Source: Vandiemenella viatica (taxonomy: Eukaryota > Arthropoda > Insecta > Orthoptera > Morabidae). Taken from it: 64,000 nt of DNA. A model generated the notes under the pieces. It worked only from the letters and a program-made list of their open reading frames with translations. It did not search any database and was not told where the DNA came from. Made by a program: the position numbers and the translations under genes. The stretch covers positions 178,708,494-178,772,493 of the forward strand of contig JARYHS010008074.1 in the NCBI GenBank assembly GCA_031002005.1, read 5' to 3'. Positions 9,740 to 20,901 of the stretch are shown piece after piece (position 1 is the first letter of the stretch; each line of letters begins with the position of its first letter).

Positions 9740-11780
9740 TATGCCTCATCAACATTAAAAAGCACAATAACAGCATGTGAATGAGTTTGAATCTGGTGGA
9801 ATAATTGGTCTCTGGGAAACAGGTTTGGTGTATCTTGCCATTGTGGCTTGTACAGGATATGCTGATATTACAGTGATGCGTGTGTGGAACCAGTGGATTG
9901 AAGAGGATCATACACAGTGACTAGTTGGTACTGGACCTCACAATGTGACCACAGCAATGCATGGCCGTAATTAACTGAACAGCTTTGTCCACAGTGTCGA
10001 TGGGAATTGCAGCCCTGCAACAGGTGTGGACATATCTGTATGCACAGTTTGACACTGTCTCTGTTGATGGCTGGACTGGTGGCGTGCATGCCATTACATC
10101 ATCTTCAATTGACCAGAAACCACCAACACCTCACACAGCAATGGGCATGTTGTAAGGAGAAAGGCTGATACCGGGGCTGTAGTATAGCCTTAGTGCCTCA
10201 ACTAACAGTTTGTGGGTGACTCAAAGTTCTATAGAAAATTTACGAAATGATTTTGATTTGACCATATAGCCAGATAACTCAACTTAAATGCTTGAGGTCG
10301 CCACAATATTTGTTACACCACAAATAGAGAAAAGGTTGCAAGATCACTTCGAAATGATAAAAGTTCACTTTCTGAAAATTTCAAGTTTATTTAAAAGAAA
10401 ATCACAAGTTCAAATAGCATTTTACAGTTGAGCAGGCAAATTGAACACACTTTTCCAAAGTTTGCAAGTTGTGGAGAGATATTAGAACCGACCGAAACCC
10501 CTGATGAAAATTTACAAGTTCATGTTACTAGTTACTATATAACACGACACGATCCAACATGGTTGAACTAGCCAGCAAGGCGAGTTACAACTAGCGCGAC
10601 GAAAGACAGACAGGAACAGACGCCAGGCAGGAACAGACAAACCATAATGGCGGCGGGGTCGTTTTATAGAAACCACGAGAACCAGTGACGTCAGCAACTG
10701 TATCACATCTTTTTGCTTCCGCGTAGCTAAAAGTGTGTGTAATTTATTTGACGATCCAGATTATTAAAGATGTTCAAACTTTGACAGTATCTGGACTTAT
10801 CTACTGGATGTCCAACGGCAGTCTCGTGAGAAATTTAGACTAATTAGTTTTAAAGTTTTAGCTGTTTAAACTCCGCGTAGTGACACATTCTAATTCGGGG
10901 AAAATCCCTAAGTGTTCTGGAATTTTATGCGCGTGCACAACAATCCGCGACAATCTATTTTTCAGAAACTTGAAAACTAGACAAATGCGAAAACCTTTTG
11001 TGGAAACCCATATATGTATGAAATCGTCTTAATTAGGGCCATCTACTGATGTAAATTTTAAATTAATATCTCTTTTAATAAAAAAGCTTATTATTTTCTC
11101 TTAATTAAAACCGCTAATTAATCTTTACCAAATTACTTAATTTTATTACCAAAATATCCGGGATAGTGCTGACTACAGCTGGTGATAAAAGTTCGGTTGT
11201 AGCTTTACGCGATTTAAAGATATTACAAATCTTAGAATTCTTACTTTTATGATCGCGTGTTTCAAAACTTTAACAAACTGGAATATATCTTAAAATAAAC
11301 GTTTCCCGATATAATAAATACACTTTAAAATAATTTTTATGGCGAATTGTTATTATAGGAAAAATTACAGGGAAATTCCTTTTAGTTGAAAACTGCTCTT
11401 CTTGAAATTTCTAAGTCCCGCCTAAGCAAAACTAGAATTTGCCAAAATTCTAAGGTGCTTACAATGTGAATGCTGTCACTGGCATGCTGAGTGCAAAATT
11501 TAGAGTTTTCAGATAAATTATGCTTCACTTGTCCTGCAGTGACAGCTGCATGTGTGGCAGACAATACAGTCATCAACACAATAAACAATTGGCATTGTTG
11601 TGCAGCTTAGTGGGCAAAAACCAAGTGTGATGTGTAATAGGCTTGTCTCCTACACATTGAGGGCAATCTGAATAGCAAACACTTGCATAAAGATGATTTT
11701 AGAGATGAGGCACTGCCTATCCTGCAAGCTGGATCACATGCCATATTTCTGCAGATGCAACAAGAAAGGATTGGCATTTT
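9740..11780 (+). pseudogene. Tc1-type transposase relic, split by an LTR-like insertion
   Basis: The left part (about 9750-10149) reads NEFESGGIIGLWETGL, then TVMRVWNQWIEEDHTQ and VGTGPHNVTTA. These are the helix-turn-helix DNA-binding region of a Tc1-type transposase, followed near 10125 by the WAC block. The catalytic part resumes after an insertion at about 11465: HWHAEC, a frameshift to EFSDKLCF (family: VFSDESRF, second catalytic region), then GNLNSKHLHKDDFRDEALP and AIFLQ (11660-11760). The final DNARPH is already lost (LQMQQER). Numerous stops; it cannot encode active transposase. Confidence 0.8.
10150..11464 (+). mobile_element. LTR-like insertion (about 1.3 kb) inside the Tc1 relic
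   Basis: The Tc1 reading is interrupted between WAC(R) near 10148 and the HWxAEW block near 11470. The inserted 1315 bp ends in perfect 7-bp inverted termini, TTGTAAG at 10150 and CTTACAA at 11458-11464. Using TG...CA ends would shift it by one or two bases. A TATATAA box lies at 10536-10542, with a GC-richer stretch downstream (10560-10690). There is no gag or pol, so it looks like a solo LTR. The target duplication is not clean (2-4 bp, possibly mutated), which is the weak point. Confidence 0.6.
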
Positions 11781-13200
11781 TTCTTGATGTAAAATTCTTG
11801 CATAAAATTTTTTTTCCCCACTATAATTTTTAGAATGGTTTCATTTGGAATTTTGTAAACCAAATGTTGTGTAACTGGCTTTGATACATCCACATTTTAA
11901 GTGTTTATATGTTTCTTCTTTTCTGATAACAGTGGTTTACTCCTGTGAGCTATTGCATTCCATTGGCATCATTACTGAAAAATCTGTCTGTATCTGGTGC
12001 CAATATTTCACATTATAATTTAGTTTTGTTATTGATACATATTCTTCTTGTGTTAATTTGTTCTTGATATTGCTTAATATTTACTTTGTAATAAAAATAT
12101 TGGTTTCTGCTCCTTTTTTATCATGGAATTAGCTTTATTTTATGTTTTATTATTTTTCTGGTGCCTTTGTTTATATTTTATTAATTATTACCAATTATTA
12201 ATTCCTCTAACATAATCTTTGTTTTATGTGAAATATCATTCTAAAATCGTAATTAGAGCCATAACTTTCATTGAAAATACAATTACTTAATTTCTTTTTA
12301 TACTCAGACATCCAGTGAAAGAGTGTATGTTCCAGTCAATCAGTTTTCAATTCATACTTGTCTCTTTAGTATTGTTATTATATCAATTTGGTGTTGGTAT
12401 ATGTGTTTAAAATTCACTGACACATAATGAAATTCTGTTAAAACAGTAATCAAGATGAATACTATACATTTTAAAAAAATATCAGCAACAGAAAATTCAG
12501 TGACTACATTATTCAAGTATAGTAATGGGGAAAATATTGCTCATCAATATTAGATAAAGTATGCTCCTATGAGCCATAAATATCAAGAATCATTTAAATA
12601 AGTCAGAAGCATTTTAAAATAAATTAAAATTTGGCATCCAAAAATCTTGCTTAGGTTGATCTAATCAAAACATCAATGGATTTTTTAACATTTTTCTAAT
12701 GGTCACTGAATAGAAGCTTTGGAAAAAAATAGGGGTTGAAAGTTATTTTAGAAAAAAGAATAGTTGCAACTGGATGATTTGTGAGTACATCGGAGAGCCA
12801 AGGAAGCAATAGTTTATAGCAATGGAGTAAAATAAATGTCCTGAAAACTTTGTGACAGAAGCTTATTGTAAGTTGTATTTTAAAAAAATTTTAACATTTT
12901 GTTGGTGATTGTAAGATATATATTTTCATTTTTTTTACAATTAAATAAATATTTCAGCTTTTCATGTTTTATATATGTCCTCGATACTAATTGAGAAACT
13001 AGTATGTGCTAGTCAAGATTTTCTCAGTTCAAGAATTCAATTTATTATGCTACTAAATTTTCACTGTTAATTGCATCTTCATTCATTCTAATTTTAAATT
13101 AGTCTTTGCTTATCACCTGTAAAAGATAAGCCCTTGCTTTTACTTTCCTCCACATCACTTATGATGTTAAAAGTCAAAGTTTATTAGTATATATTATACA
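11781..13200. other. Intron 2 sequence without recognised features
   Basis: AT-rich intronic sequence inside the 28.6-kb intron. No coding frames longer than chance and no recognised repeat ends were found. Confidence 0.4.
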
Positions 13201-13204
13201 TAAA

Positions 13205-13366
13205 TAATAAAGGAAATGGTAATTTACCCATGATATACCAAAGTTGATGTCTACAATGAGAGAAGCGCATCAAGTGGACAAACAAATACAATATTTTGGT
13301 ATTAATATTCTTTAAGGAATAGAGAAATGGGCCATTAGGTTCCAGACATGTGTGAATGTGTAGCAC
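13205..13366 (+). repeat. PLE-terminal-type repeat fragment
   Basis: This 160-bp stretch is collinear with 21049-21215. Shared blocks are ATACCAAAGT, ACAATGAGAG, GACAAACAAATACAATATTT and AAATGGGCCATTAGG. Its first half also resembles the outer end of the Penelope-like element at 38687-38795. I read it as a diverged solo terminal repeat of that element family, or a SINE sharing its end. Confidence 0.6.
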
Positions 13367-14647
13367 TACTTAATTTATGGTACTACTGTTACTGAGATAC
13401 AACTTAACACATTCATTAATTAGGCAAAAAAAATTAATGCTCCACTGTAGATAAATCTCATACAGCATGTAATTTCATGAAAGAACACCATGAGGTATTG
13501 ACAAACAAAGTTACTGGTATTGAAAAATTTTCTGATAAACCGAGATGACTAATGTTTACATAAAAACTATAACTGAGTTACGATCTCAATTAACTGCATG
13601 GTTAGATTACTATGTTAATTAATAATTTCGTTAATGGGTTCAAGTTTTATTTTGTAAGAAATTGTCACTTTTAAGTCCTCCTTTCAAATTCCTCGAAAGC
13701 AATATGAGTTGCGCGCTGCCCCTTAGTACAAATCTTGCCTACCGCCCCCCCCCCCCCCTCCTCCCACACTAGTTCTGATTCTGGATATATGTTGTTTCAC
13801 TTCCTATCTTTCTCATATCTTCCTTTGCAACATAAATAGAGCAACATTCACAATTGTCTCTTAGTTGTTAAAAATTTTCCCTGATCATCTTCCATTACTT
13901 AATTCATTTGACTATTTTATTTAAAAATGTATATCATTCTAAATGTCTCACCTAGAATGTGTAAATTTGTACATTTTAACTCATTCCTGTTTATGTCTTC
14001 AGCCTGTAGTGGAAGAAGTAATGTGGAATGAAAAGCAGGTTTAGGTATTTTGATGTACCAGGTATATATTTAAGAATTTATCTTTCTGTTAGAATTACCT
14101 TTAACACAGCTTCAGAACCTCCCTTGCTTTCTGCAGTTTATTCTTGTTATTTTAGCTCATTCTCTAATTTTCATTTCCATTGAAGCTTATAATCTTTATG
14201 ACATTTCACATATGAACTACTGGAATCATTTTAATCAGTTAGGAATAATACTACAGTGCCTCAAGAATTCATGCAAATAGAATGATTGCTCAAAAACAGT
14301 GTTTCACATTTTTTAGACTAACTTAGTAAAACATTTATGACATTTTTTTTATCTATTACTATTCTGTATCTTGCTCTAACAGCTATTCTCACCCATGCTT
14401 ATCCATAAATGTTTAGATAGTGACTACAGATAGATGCAAGACAAAAAATGTCCCATAATATTATAGTTCTTACATAGAATAGTAAAATGCAACTTAAATG
14501 ATTAACTTTGAACAACTTACATTTTTATTTGGCACAATTTCTTTTTGCTTTAGTTCACAGTAAATATAAATGAGGGCAAATACTGTAGATGAAAACTGAA
14601 GTGATAAATTTTGAAATGGTGCTTATCCAATAAATAATTTACACTGG

Positions 14648-14678
<31 letters not shown>

Positions 14679-15563
14679 AAATTATTTTATTGCAGGGTCT
14701 GAAATATGTAGTCAGAGATCCGAAAAATGACAGCAAACTCCTCACTTGTAGATTCCTGGTAATAAAATAACTTACATATATCATTCTTGCTAATATTTGC
14801 ATTGACTGAGTTATGCTTGTGTGAACTGCATTAAAGAGTTGCTTTACCTTTTCTCCTGCCAAAAGAGCTGATTAACTGGCTTAAGCAATGAAAATTCTTG
14901 CTATTCAGCCATCAAGACTGCATGGATTGTGACAAAAGAATTTTTAGCTTTGTGTATATGCTAGTTATATGCTACAGTTATCATTGAAAAATGATTGAGT
15001 ATTTTTTTCCATCTATCTCTTAGATAGTAATTTATTCTATTCTATCTTCTTTTAGTTGCTTTTATTTACACAAATTTTTTATATCTTAAAACAATAAATA
15101 CTAAAATTTTGATTAATGTTTTGGATAAATATATATTAACATTTTCTGATGCTATGAGTGATAAACATGTGTTTCATTAAAAAAAATACATAAACACAAA
15201 TAAACTTTTTCTAAATAACATTTATCACAGTGTATTTGTTATTGTGACCTGATTTCTTGCTTTTTCTCCTTTATGATCTTTCTCAACATCTTCCAACTGA
15301 TTTAACAGAGGTTCATTGCATTGTCCTGCAAAGCATGGGTAAGTCGACACTTTTATGGTTGCAATCAGTATCTAAGAATGTACATATATGTTTGTAAAAC
15401 TTCAGAATATACTTTTATAACCATACAATTTTATCATTTTGCTGTTTAATCTAAGCACAATATAAACAAACAGAAGTAAAGCATATATTTCATGTCTGGT
15501 GGGATATTTGATCCAAGTCTATTATTCTATAGCAGTTCTGAATTTTTAAATTTTAAATCGGGT
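13367..15563. other. Intron 2 sequence; homopolymers and three splice-flanked micro-frames
   Basis: A C-run lies at 13743-13757 and an A-run of about 25 near 14650-14674. Three short open stretches (14003-14038, 14696-14758, 15309-15338) sit between AG and GT and have lengths divisible by three. None resembles anoctamin, whose chain is already complete without them. No recognised repeats otherwise. Confidence 0.4.
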
Positions 15564-15571
15564 GTTTTACA

Positions 15572-15836
15572 CAGGGCCGGCGTTATGGGGGGTTAAGCGG
15601 GGCAAAAGTACCCGGGACTCGGGCAACCAAAGGGGGGCCCGCCGGCCTGGGAGCCTAAATAAATAGAAATCAAACACAAATTTTAAAACTGCACCAATAA
15701 TTTTGAACTTTTTTGTATTGAATTTTTCTGAATTTATTAAAAAAAAAGTGTAAAGTAAAAATATTTTCGGGTAAGGGGGGAGGGAGGGGGCCTAATGTTG
15801 CTTACCTGGTGCCCGAGAATCCTAGCGCCGGCCCTG
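15572..15836. mobile_element. hAT-type non-autonomous element (265 bp), GC-rich ends
   Basis: Terminal inverted repeats CAGGGCCGGCG and CGCCGGCCCTG are flanked by a perfect 8-bp duplication GTTTTACA (15564-15571 and 15837-15844). The 8-bp duplication and CAG...CTG ends are hAT signatures. The interior (GGGGGGCCCGCC near 15633-15644, GGGAGGGAGGGGGCC near 15777-15792) is much more GC-rich than the surrounding intron. No transposase. Confidence 0.9.
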
Positions 15837-15844
15837 GTTTTACA

Positions 15845-16890
15845 CAGTAAATTCTTATACAGAATTACCCATACCTGCATAGATTTACTTTTTAAAAAGC
15901 ATATAGTATTTTCATCATAAAAGTATATAAAACATTTACATCTAGTGTAGAAGCATGGGAATGTGAATAAATACATTAAATAATTATTTTCAGATTTTTT
16001 CCATAATCATATAGAAACAAGTTCAGAGGAATGTGATTAGCAATAATGTTTGAATATTGAATTTTTATCTTTGCTTGGGGTTTGGTTGCTTTTGTGTGGA
16101 ATGTTATGTGCATAAATAGATGATATATTATTGTTTACGGGTGACCATTTTTTTCATATTGGGGATTGCAAGTAATTTTATTGAGCTGCTCATGTATGAA
16201 ATTCATTAATTTTTTAAAATATTATTACAGTGTATTTAATTATTTCCCATTCCTGAGTAAATATCATATTTTAGTTTGAAAATAAAACCACAGTGATATG
16301 AATGAAAATTGGAACCAAGTGTACTAATATTAACTCAAATAAAAGAAGTTGGGTGGTGAATATATACACACAAGAGAATAAAACAAAACAAAAATTGTTT
16401 GCCAAGTGCTTGGACATATGTCAAAGAGGAAAGAAAAGAAGCTTATGTCAATTTTCAGCATGCTAATCATTTTGTGCAATATCATCGCTAGTACATGTCT
16501 ACTGATATTGTCTATTGATAATAACTCTATAATTCCAAAACAAATCAATGAAAAATGAGCTGTCATTATGAACGTGTTTCAGAACTATAAGTAAGACACA
16601 AATTCGTGTCTATAAGCACAGAACATCACTGAGCACAAGTTCCCTTATGTTACAACTTATGAATATGGGTTTTCTGGTTGATTATCATCTCGAAAGTTTC
16701 AAATGTGGCTCTATCTGCTTAATTTCACTTTGATACTGAAAGAATATTTATTTTTAAAACTACTTTGTAAGCAAACATTACCTTATGTTACTTTAGGCAG
16801 GGGATAAATCTATTTTTTTCTGTTGTTTGTCATTTTTAATACACTGTTTTTATGAAGCTTAAAGATTGGGATGAAATTAGGTATTTCCGC
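15845..16890. other. Intron 2 sequence without recognised features
   Basis: AT-rich, no coding frames of note and no recognised repeat boundaries. Confidence 0.4.
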
Positions 16891-17815
16891 TGAAACTGTA
16901 GCATTTAATTTAATTGTAATGGAGTACATCCTCAGTTGGCAATTTTCCCACAAACCCATTTTTTCCTTTCCTCTACCCACTTAATTTTGCCCTCAACAAA
17001 TCTAAACTTTCAATTCTTTCAGCATTTTTGGTAAATTATTGATAATTTATTCCAATACCTGATCCCCTTACCTTCACAATCCTTCCCACATGGTTATTCA
17101 TGAAATCAGGTGCCAGATAGTGGTCTCGGACATTTTCCCTTCCATACAACTCTTCTAATTCTTCCACCAATATCTTTCCATAACTCATCACCAGCATACG
17201 CCTTGTACATACCCATACCTCTCAGCATCCTCCTCCCATATTTCAATGATTCCAATTCCAGCTCCTTTATCATATCAGTTATTGATTGTGTTCTGTGTTA
17301 ATTTCCAGGGACAAATCTAACATCCTCTCCAACTCTTCTATTTGATACCCAAAATGTGAATCCCATACAACACCACCTTATTCAAGCAAAGGTTTGACCA
17401 AACTTTTGTAACCCAATTTTCTTACTTCTCTTACATCCACCAATCAGTATCCCCAACAAGTGAATGATACTGTAATCTTTTCCTACTACCTATCCAATAT
17501 GTCCTATTCAGTTGAGTTTGCTAACAAATTTTATGCCATAGTATCTACATTTCAAGTCTTCATCAGCAATTCTTTCCCCATCTTATAAACATGACCAATG
17601 TTTAGTTTTTTTCATCTGTGTATCTGACTCTTCTTTGCATTTTTCTTCATCCCATGTGATCTACCAAGATAGATATTTCGTTCAGATCACCCTGCACCTA
17701 TTCACATTCTATCATTTTAATCCCATTATTTATCATTATGTCAACTATAAAAACCTAATTTCTGATAGTAAACAAGAAAAACAAAAAAAAAAACAAAATA
17801 CAAAATTTACTAGAA

Positions 17816-18073
17816 CAGCCTTTTCCAACCTTTTTTAATCTTGAACCCCTTAGAGACTAGCCATCAACCCCTAAATATTAGTAACAATAATAATTCTAGA
17901 ATGTCATTTGGTAGCTTGACTCACATCTCACACATTGTGGCCAGAGATCACGTGTTCTCACGCCTCCATTTATGTTTCCATAATTATTAATTTTATTTGT
18001 ATTTGGATTGCAGAACCCTTAGGATACATCCACCGATTCTTGGGAGTCAGCAGACCACAGGTTGGGAAAACTG
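17816..18073. mobile_element. hAT-type non-autonomous element (258 bp) in the LINE
   Basis: Ends CAGCCTTTTCCAACC and GGTTGGGAAAACTG are inverted copies with hAT-style CAG...CTG termini. Flanks TACTAGAA (17808-17815) and CATTAGAA (18074-18081) form an 8-bp duplication with two mismatches; the uninterrupted LINE copies have CATTAGAA at this point. The interior carries no coding sequence. Confidence 0.85.
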
Positions 18074-18177
18074 CATTAGAATAATGATTATCAATGGTCA
18101 TAACACACAAACAATGTTCACTTCCATTTATTTGATACAGCATTTGCTACACTAACTTTTTGTTTTCAATCATTTAA

Positions 18178-19131
18178 CATGTTTGCTGCTGGTCACTTGA
18201 AGAGGTGTTAATAGTTAATGCCGTGCTGTAGAAATGGGTTTTCCCCAGAAGCCGGCTTACTTTTTACAAGAAAGAAGATTTAAAAGTGGCAATAAAACAA
18301 AATGTGTGTCATAATAATTGCTATGTAAAAATTATGCCTTTCCCGCTGAAATATTTTGACAATGAGCAAGTGTGTGATAGGCAATAGAGGTAAAATTATT
18401 TCCTAAATGCCATATTACACACATGCATGTGAGTATAAAAATGAATAATAATGAAAATATGTGACAAAATACATTAGTTTTGTATGATGCATTATTAATA
18501 AGAAATATTAAATACAAAAAGTTATTACAAATTAGTTACAGTCATATTATTACTGCAAATAATATTTGCAACAAACACTCTGATTTAGTGAAACGAAACT
18601 GTTCCATTGTTGTGGGGTTATTTTTCGAAATTATATTTCCTACCTCATCCGAACTATGCCAAAATGTCACGGGTATTGGGCACCTTGAGGATGAATGAAT
18701 TCTTCATCACTGTCATAACTAATATCACTTGGGTACTCATCCAAAAGATCATCTAACAAACAAATGTGCATTTTCATCATCTGTCAAAGGCTTATTAGGT
18801 TGCATATTCCTTCTTTTGGGACGTGAAGGCTCTACAAACCTATCGTCTCTACAATACATATTACAATTTTTTTATATTACTCATAAAGCTATAAATTCAA
18901 AACCACTTGCCTTTATAACTTGTTGATACCTTTTACAACATGCCAATACCAGCAGAGACATTTAAAACGTAATGCCAGCTGAAGGAGACAATAAATGTTG
19001 AGGCATTATACTTCATAAGCCAGTGCTTGGCTGGCTACTGAGACAACACTCGACACCTCGCACTAGCATATGATTGAAACTTAAGCATTGACATCTCACC
19101 ATGTGTTGGTGTGTAGTCAGCAGCGAACGTG
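18178..19131 (-). mobile_element. piggyBac-type element (954 bp), internally deleted, in the LINE
   Basis: TTAA at 18174-18177 and at 19132-19135 flanks the element. Ends CATGTTTGCTGCTG and, on the other strand, CACGTTCGCTGCTG form terminal inverted repeats. LINE sequence continues correctly on both sides, so TTAA is the target site. The minus strand from about 18860 reads MYCRDDRFVEPSRPKRRN, then NKPLTDDENAHLFVR, then after a frameshift LLDDLLDEYPSDISYDSDEE. This acidic N-terminus resembles piggyBac transposases. The catalytic DDD domain is absent, so it is non-autonomous. Confidence 0.8.
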
Positions 19132-19430
19132 TTAAGAATTCTTCTACCCAGGAAATTAATTTTCCATCCACTTCAATAGTATTTTAACTTAATTAACAGC
19201 ATTTTATGGCTCACTCTGACAAAAACTTATGAAAGGTCTAGTGCTACACTACAAATTTGGCCCTTTCTGTGCATTTCAACTGAAATAACTTGGTATATCC
19301 TGCTAACTGTGATTCACATGAATATGTAATGCCAACTGAAGGAGAGAATAAACATTGAGGCATTGTACTTCCCATGCCAGTGCTTGGCTGGCTACTGAGA
19401 CAACACTCCACACCACGCACTAGCCTATGC
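18969..19430 (+). repeat. Duplicated 105-bp segment: piggyBac end copied into the LINE
   Basis: 18969-19072, inside the piggyBac element, recurs at 19326-19430, inside the neighbouring LINE. Shared blocks are GTAATGCCA, CAGTGCTTGGCTGGCTACTG and AGACAACACT. The second copy interrupts the LINE RT reading just after ATTCACATGAATAT and replaces a few LINE bases. It has no terminal inverted repeat or target duplication of its own. Confidence 0.8.
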
Positions 19431-19795
19431 CTACGCCATGTTGTTGACTTGAAAAACATTTACATTCATCACAGACATGGTTTCATATACATTTTTCCAT
19501 TAATTTTCCTGCCACTGATGTTAAACTAATTGGTCTGTAATATTTGATACTATTTGTCACCCTTCCTTCATTGACTGGTACTACTATCAAACTTCTCCAG
19601 TCCTCTGGTAAGCACCAAGAATCCAGTATCAATTTAAATAATATTTCAAGTTAAAGTAGAATGTCATATCCTGCTATCTTTAAGACATCCATAGTAATAT
19701 TATCTACACCAGACCCTCTATGATTTTTAGCTTTCATAGTTCCTTCATGATATCCTCAGGATGAATTTCAAATTTTTGGTCTGCTTATGTCTAAT

Positions 19796-20893
19796 TGTGT
19801 GGATAAGCACATTTTTCGATTTAGACACTCCCAATTTGTGTGAACAACGTTGACGGAAATTAAGTTGAGGGGAGAAAGGGTGAGAGGGTTTAGGTTATTG
19901 TAAATCAAACATAAGCAGTGGTTTTCTATTTGATTTGAAGTACATGAATGTAAAGTTACATCAAAATCAGATAAAAACTGTGTGTTTGTATGAAGAACAT
20001 TGGAAAAAAGAAAGAAAAAAACATTCGTTTCTATATATTAGATACAAGTATAATCTATAATCTCACTGCTGTCAAAGTTTAACATGTCATATTGATAGCT
20101 ACCGATATGCTCTTAACATGTTGGTGAGCTGAATTCATAAGGTTTTTCTCATCCAAAAACCATCCCCCACACATATCATATGCACAATATATCATAGCAT
20201 GTTGGTGACCCCATCCAAACATCATCTAATGCACTTATAAAAGTTTTCACTTCAAATATTGTAGGATGGTCTCATGAACAGAATATAGAAAGTATAAATG
20301 AAACATTTTAATGCTGCATTATATGAATCATAGTTTCCTGAGTCGGGTTCATCAGATCTAGAGTATCTCAGAATTCTATGTTGGTTACACCATTGTTTTT
20401 GATGTACTGAAATGATCTTCATTTTGTTAAAGCAGAAAACTCAAAATTGTTATTATTTATTTATTTGGCCTTAGGTCTTGAATAGAACATACAATCAGCC
20501 TGGTGAAGTTACAAGGTAATAATATAGCACTAAATAGCAAATAAGGTAACAAATCAGGATAGGGAAATGAGCCACCATTTACCTTTAGATGATGGAACAC
20601 ACAGAAAATACAAAACCACACAAGATATAGAAATTTTCAGATCTAGCACTTTATCAACAGTAGAACAATATGGGGCATGGGGGGGGGGGAAGCCTTGTGG
20701 ATATACATATATCAATACCTGAATACCTTGTGATACAGGAAAGCTTTTCAACTTTCTAAATCTGAAAATTACCAATTTGAAATTCAGACAACTTTAATGT
20801 AGCCATAATTACAGAAAGGGGAAATAGAGGAAGAAATTCCTATACCAATGGAATAATGAATATAACAAATAAAATCAGTCAATACTGTATACA
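19796..20893. other. Intron 2 sequence without recognised features
   Basis: AT-rich. A short G-run lies near 20680-20689. No protein similarity or repeat boundary was recognised. Confidence 0.4.
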
Positions 20894-20901
20894 GTTGTAA
20901 C

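Larger units (their letters stand above)
16898..19795 (-). mobile_element. CR1-like LINE, 3' end intact, broken by nested insertions
   Basis: Read on the minus strand from about 19795 (linker before RT) to the 3' tail near 16898. RT N-half matches lie at 19780-19140, the middle of the RT at 18173-18082, and RT C-half plus 3' UTR at 17800-16898. The tail has the family's tandem AATTAAATT motif and the GTACTCCATT block. A hAT element (17816-18073), a piggyBac element (18178-19131) and a copied 105-bp segment (19326-19430) lie within it. LINE sequence joins correctly across the hAT and piggyBac gaps. Stops and indels are frequent. Confidence 0.8.
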
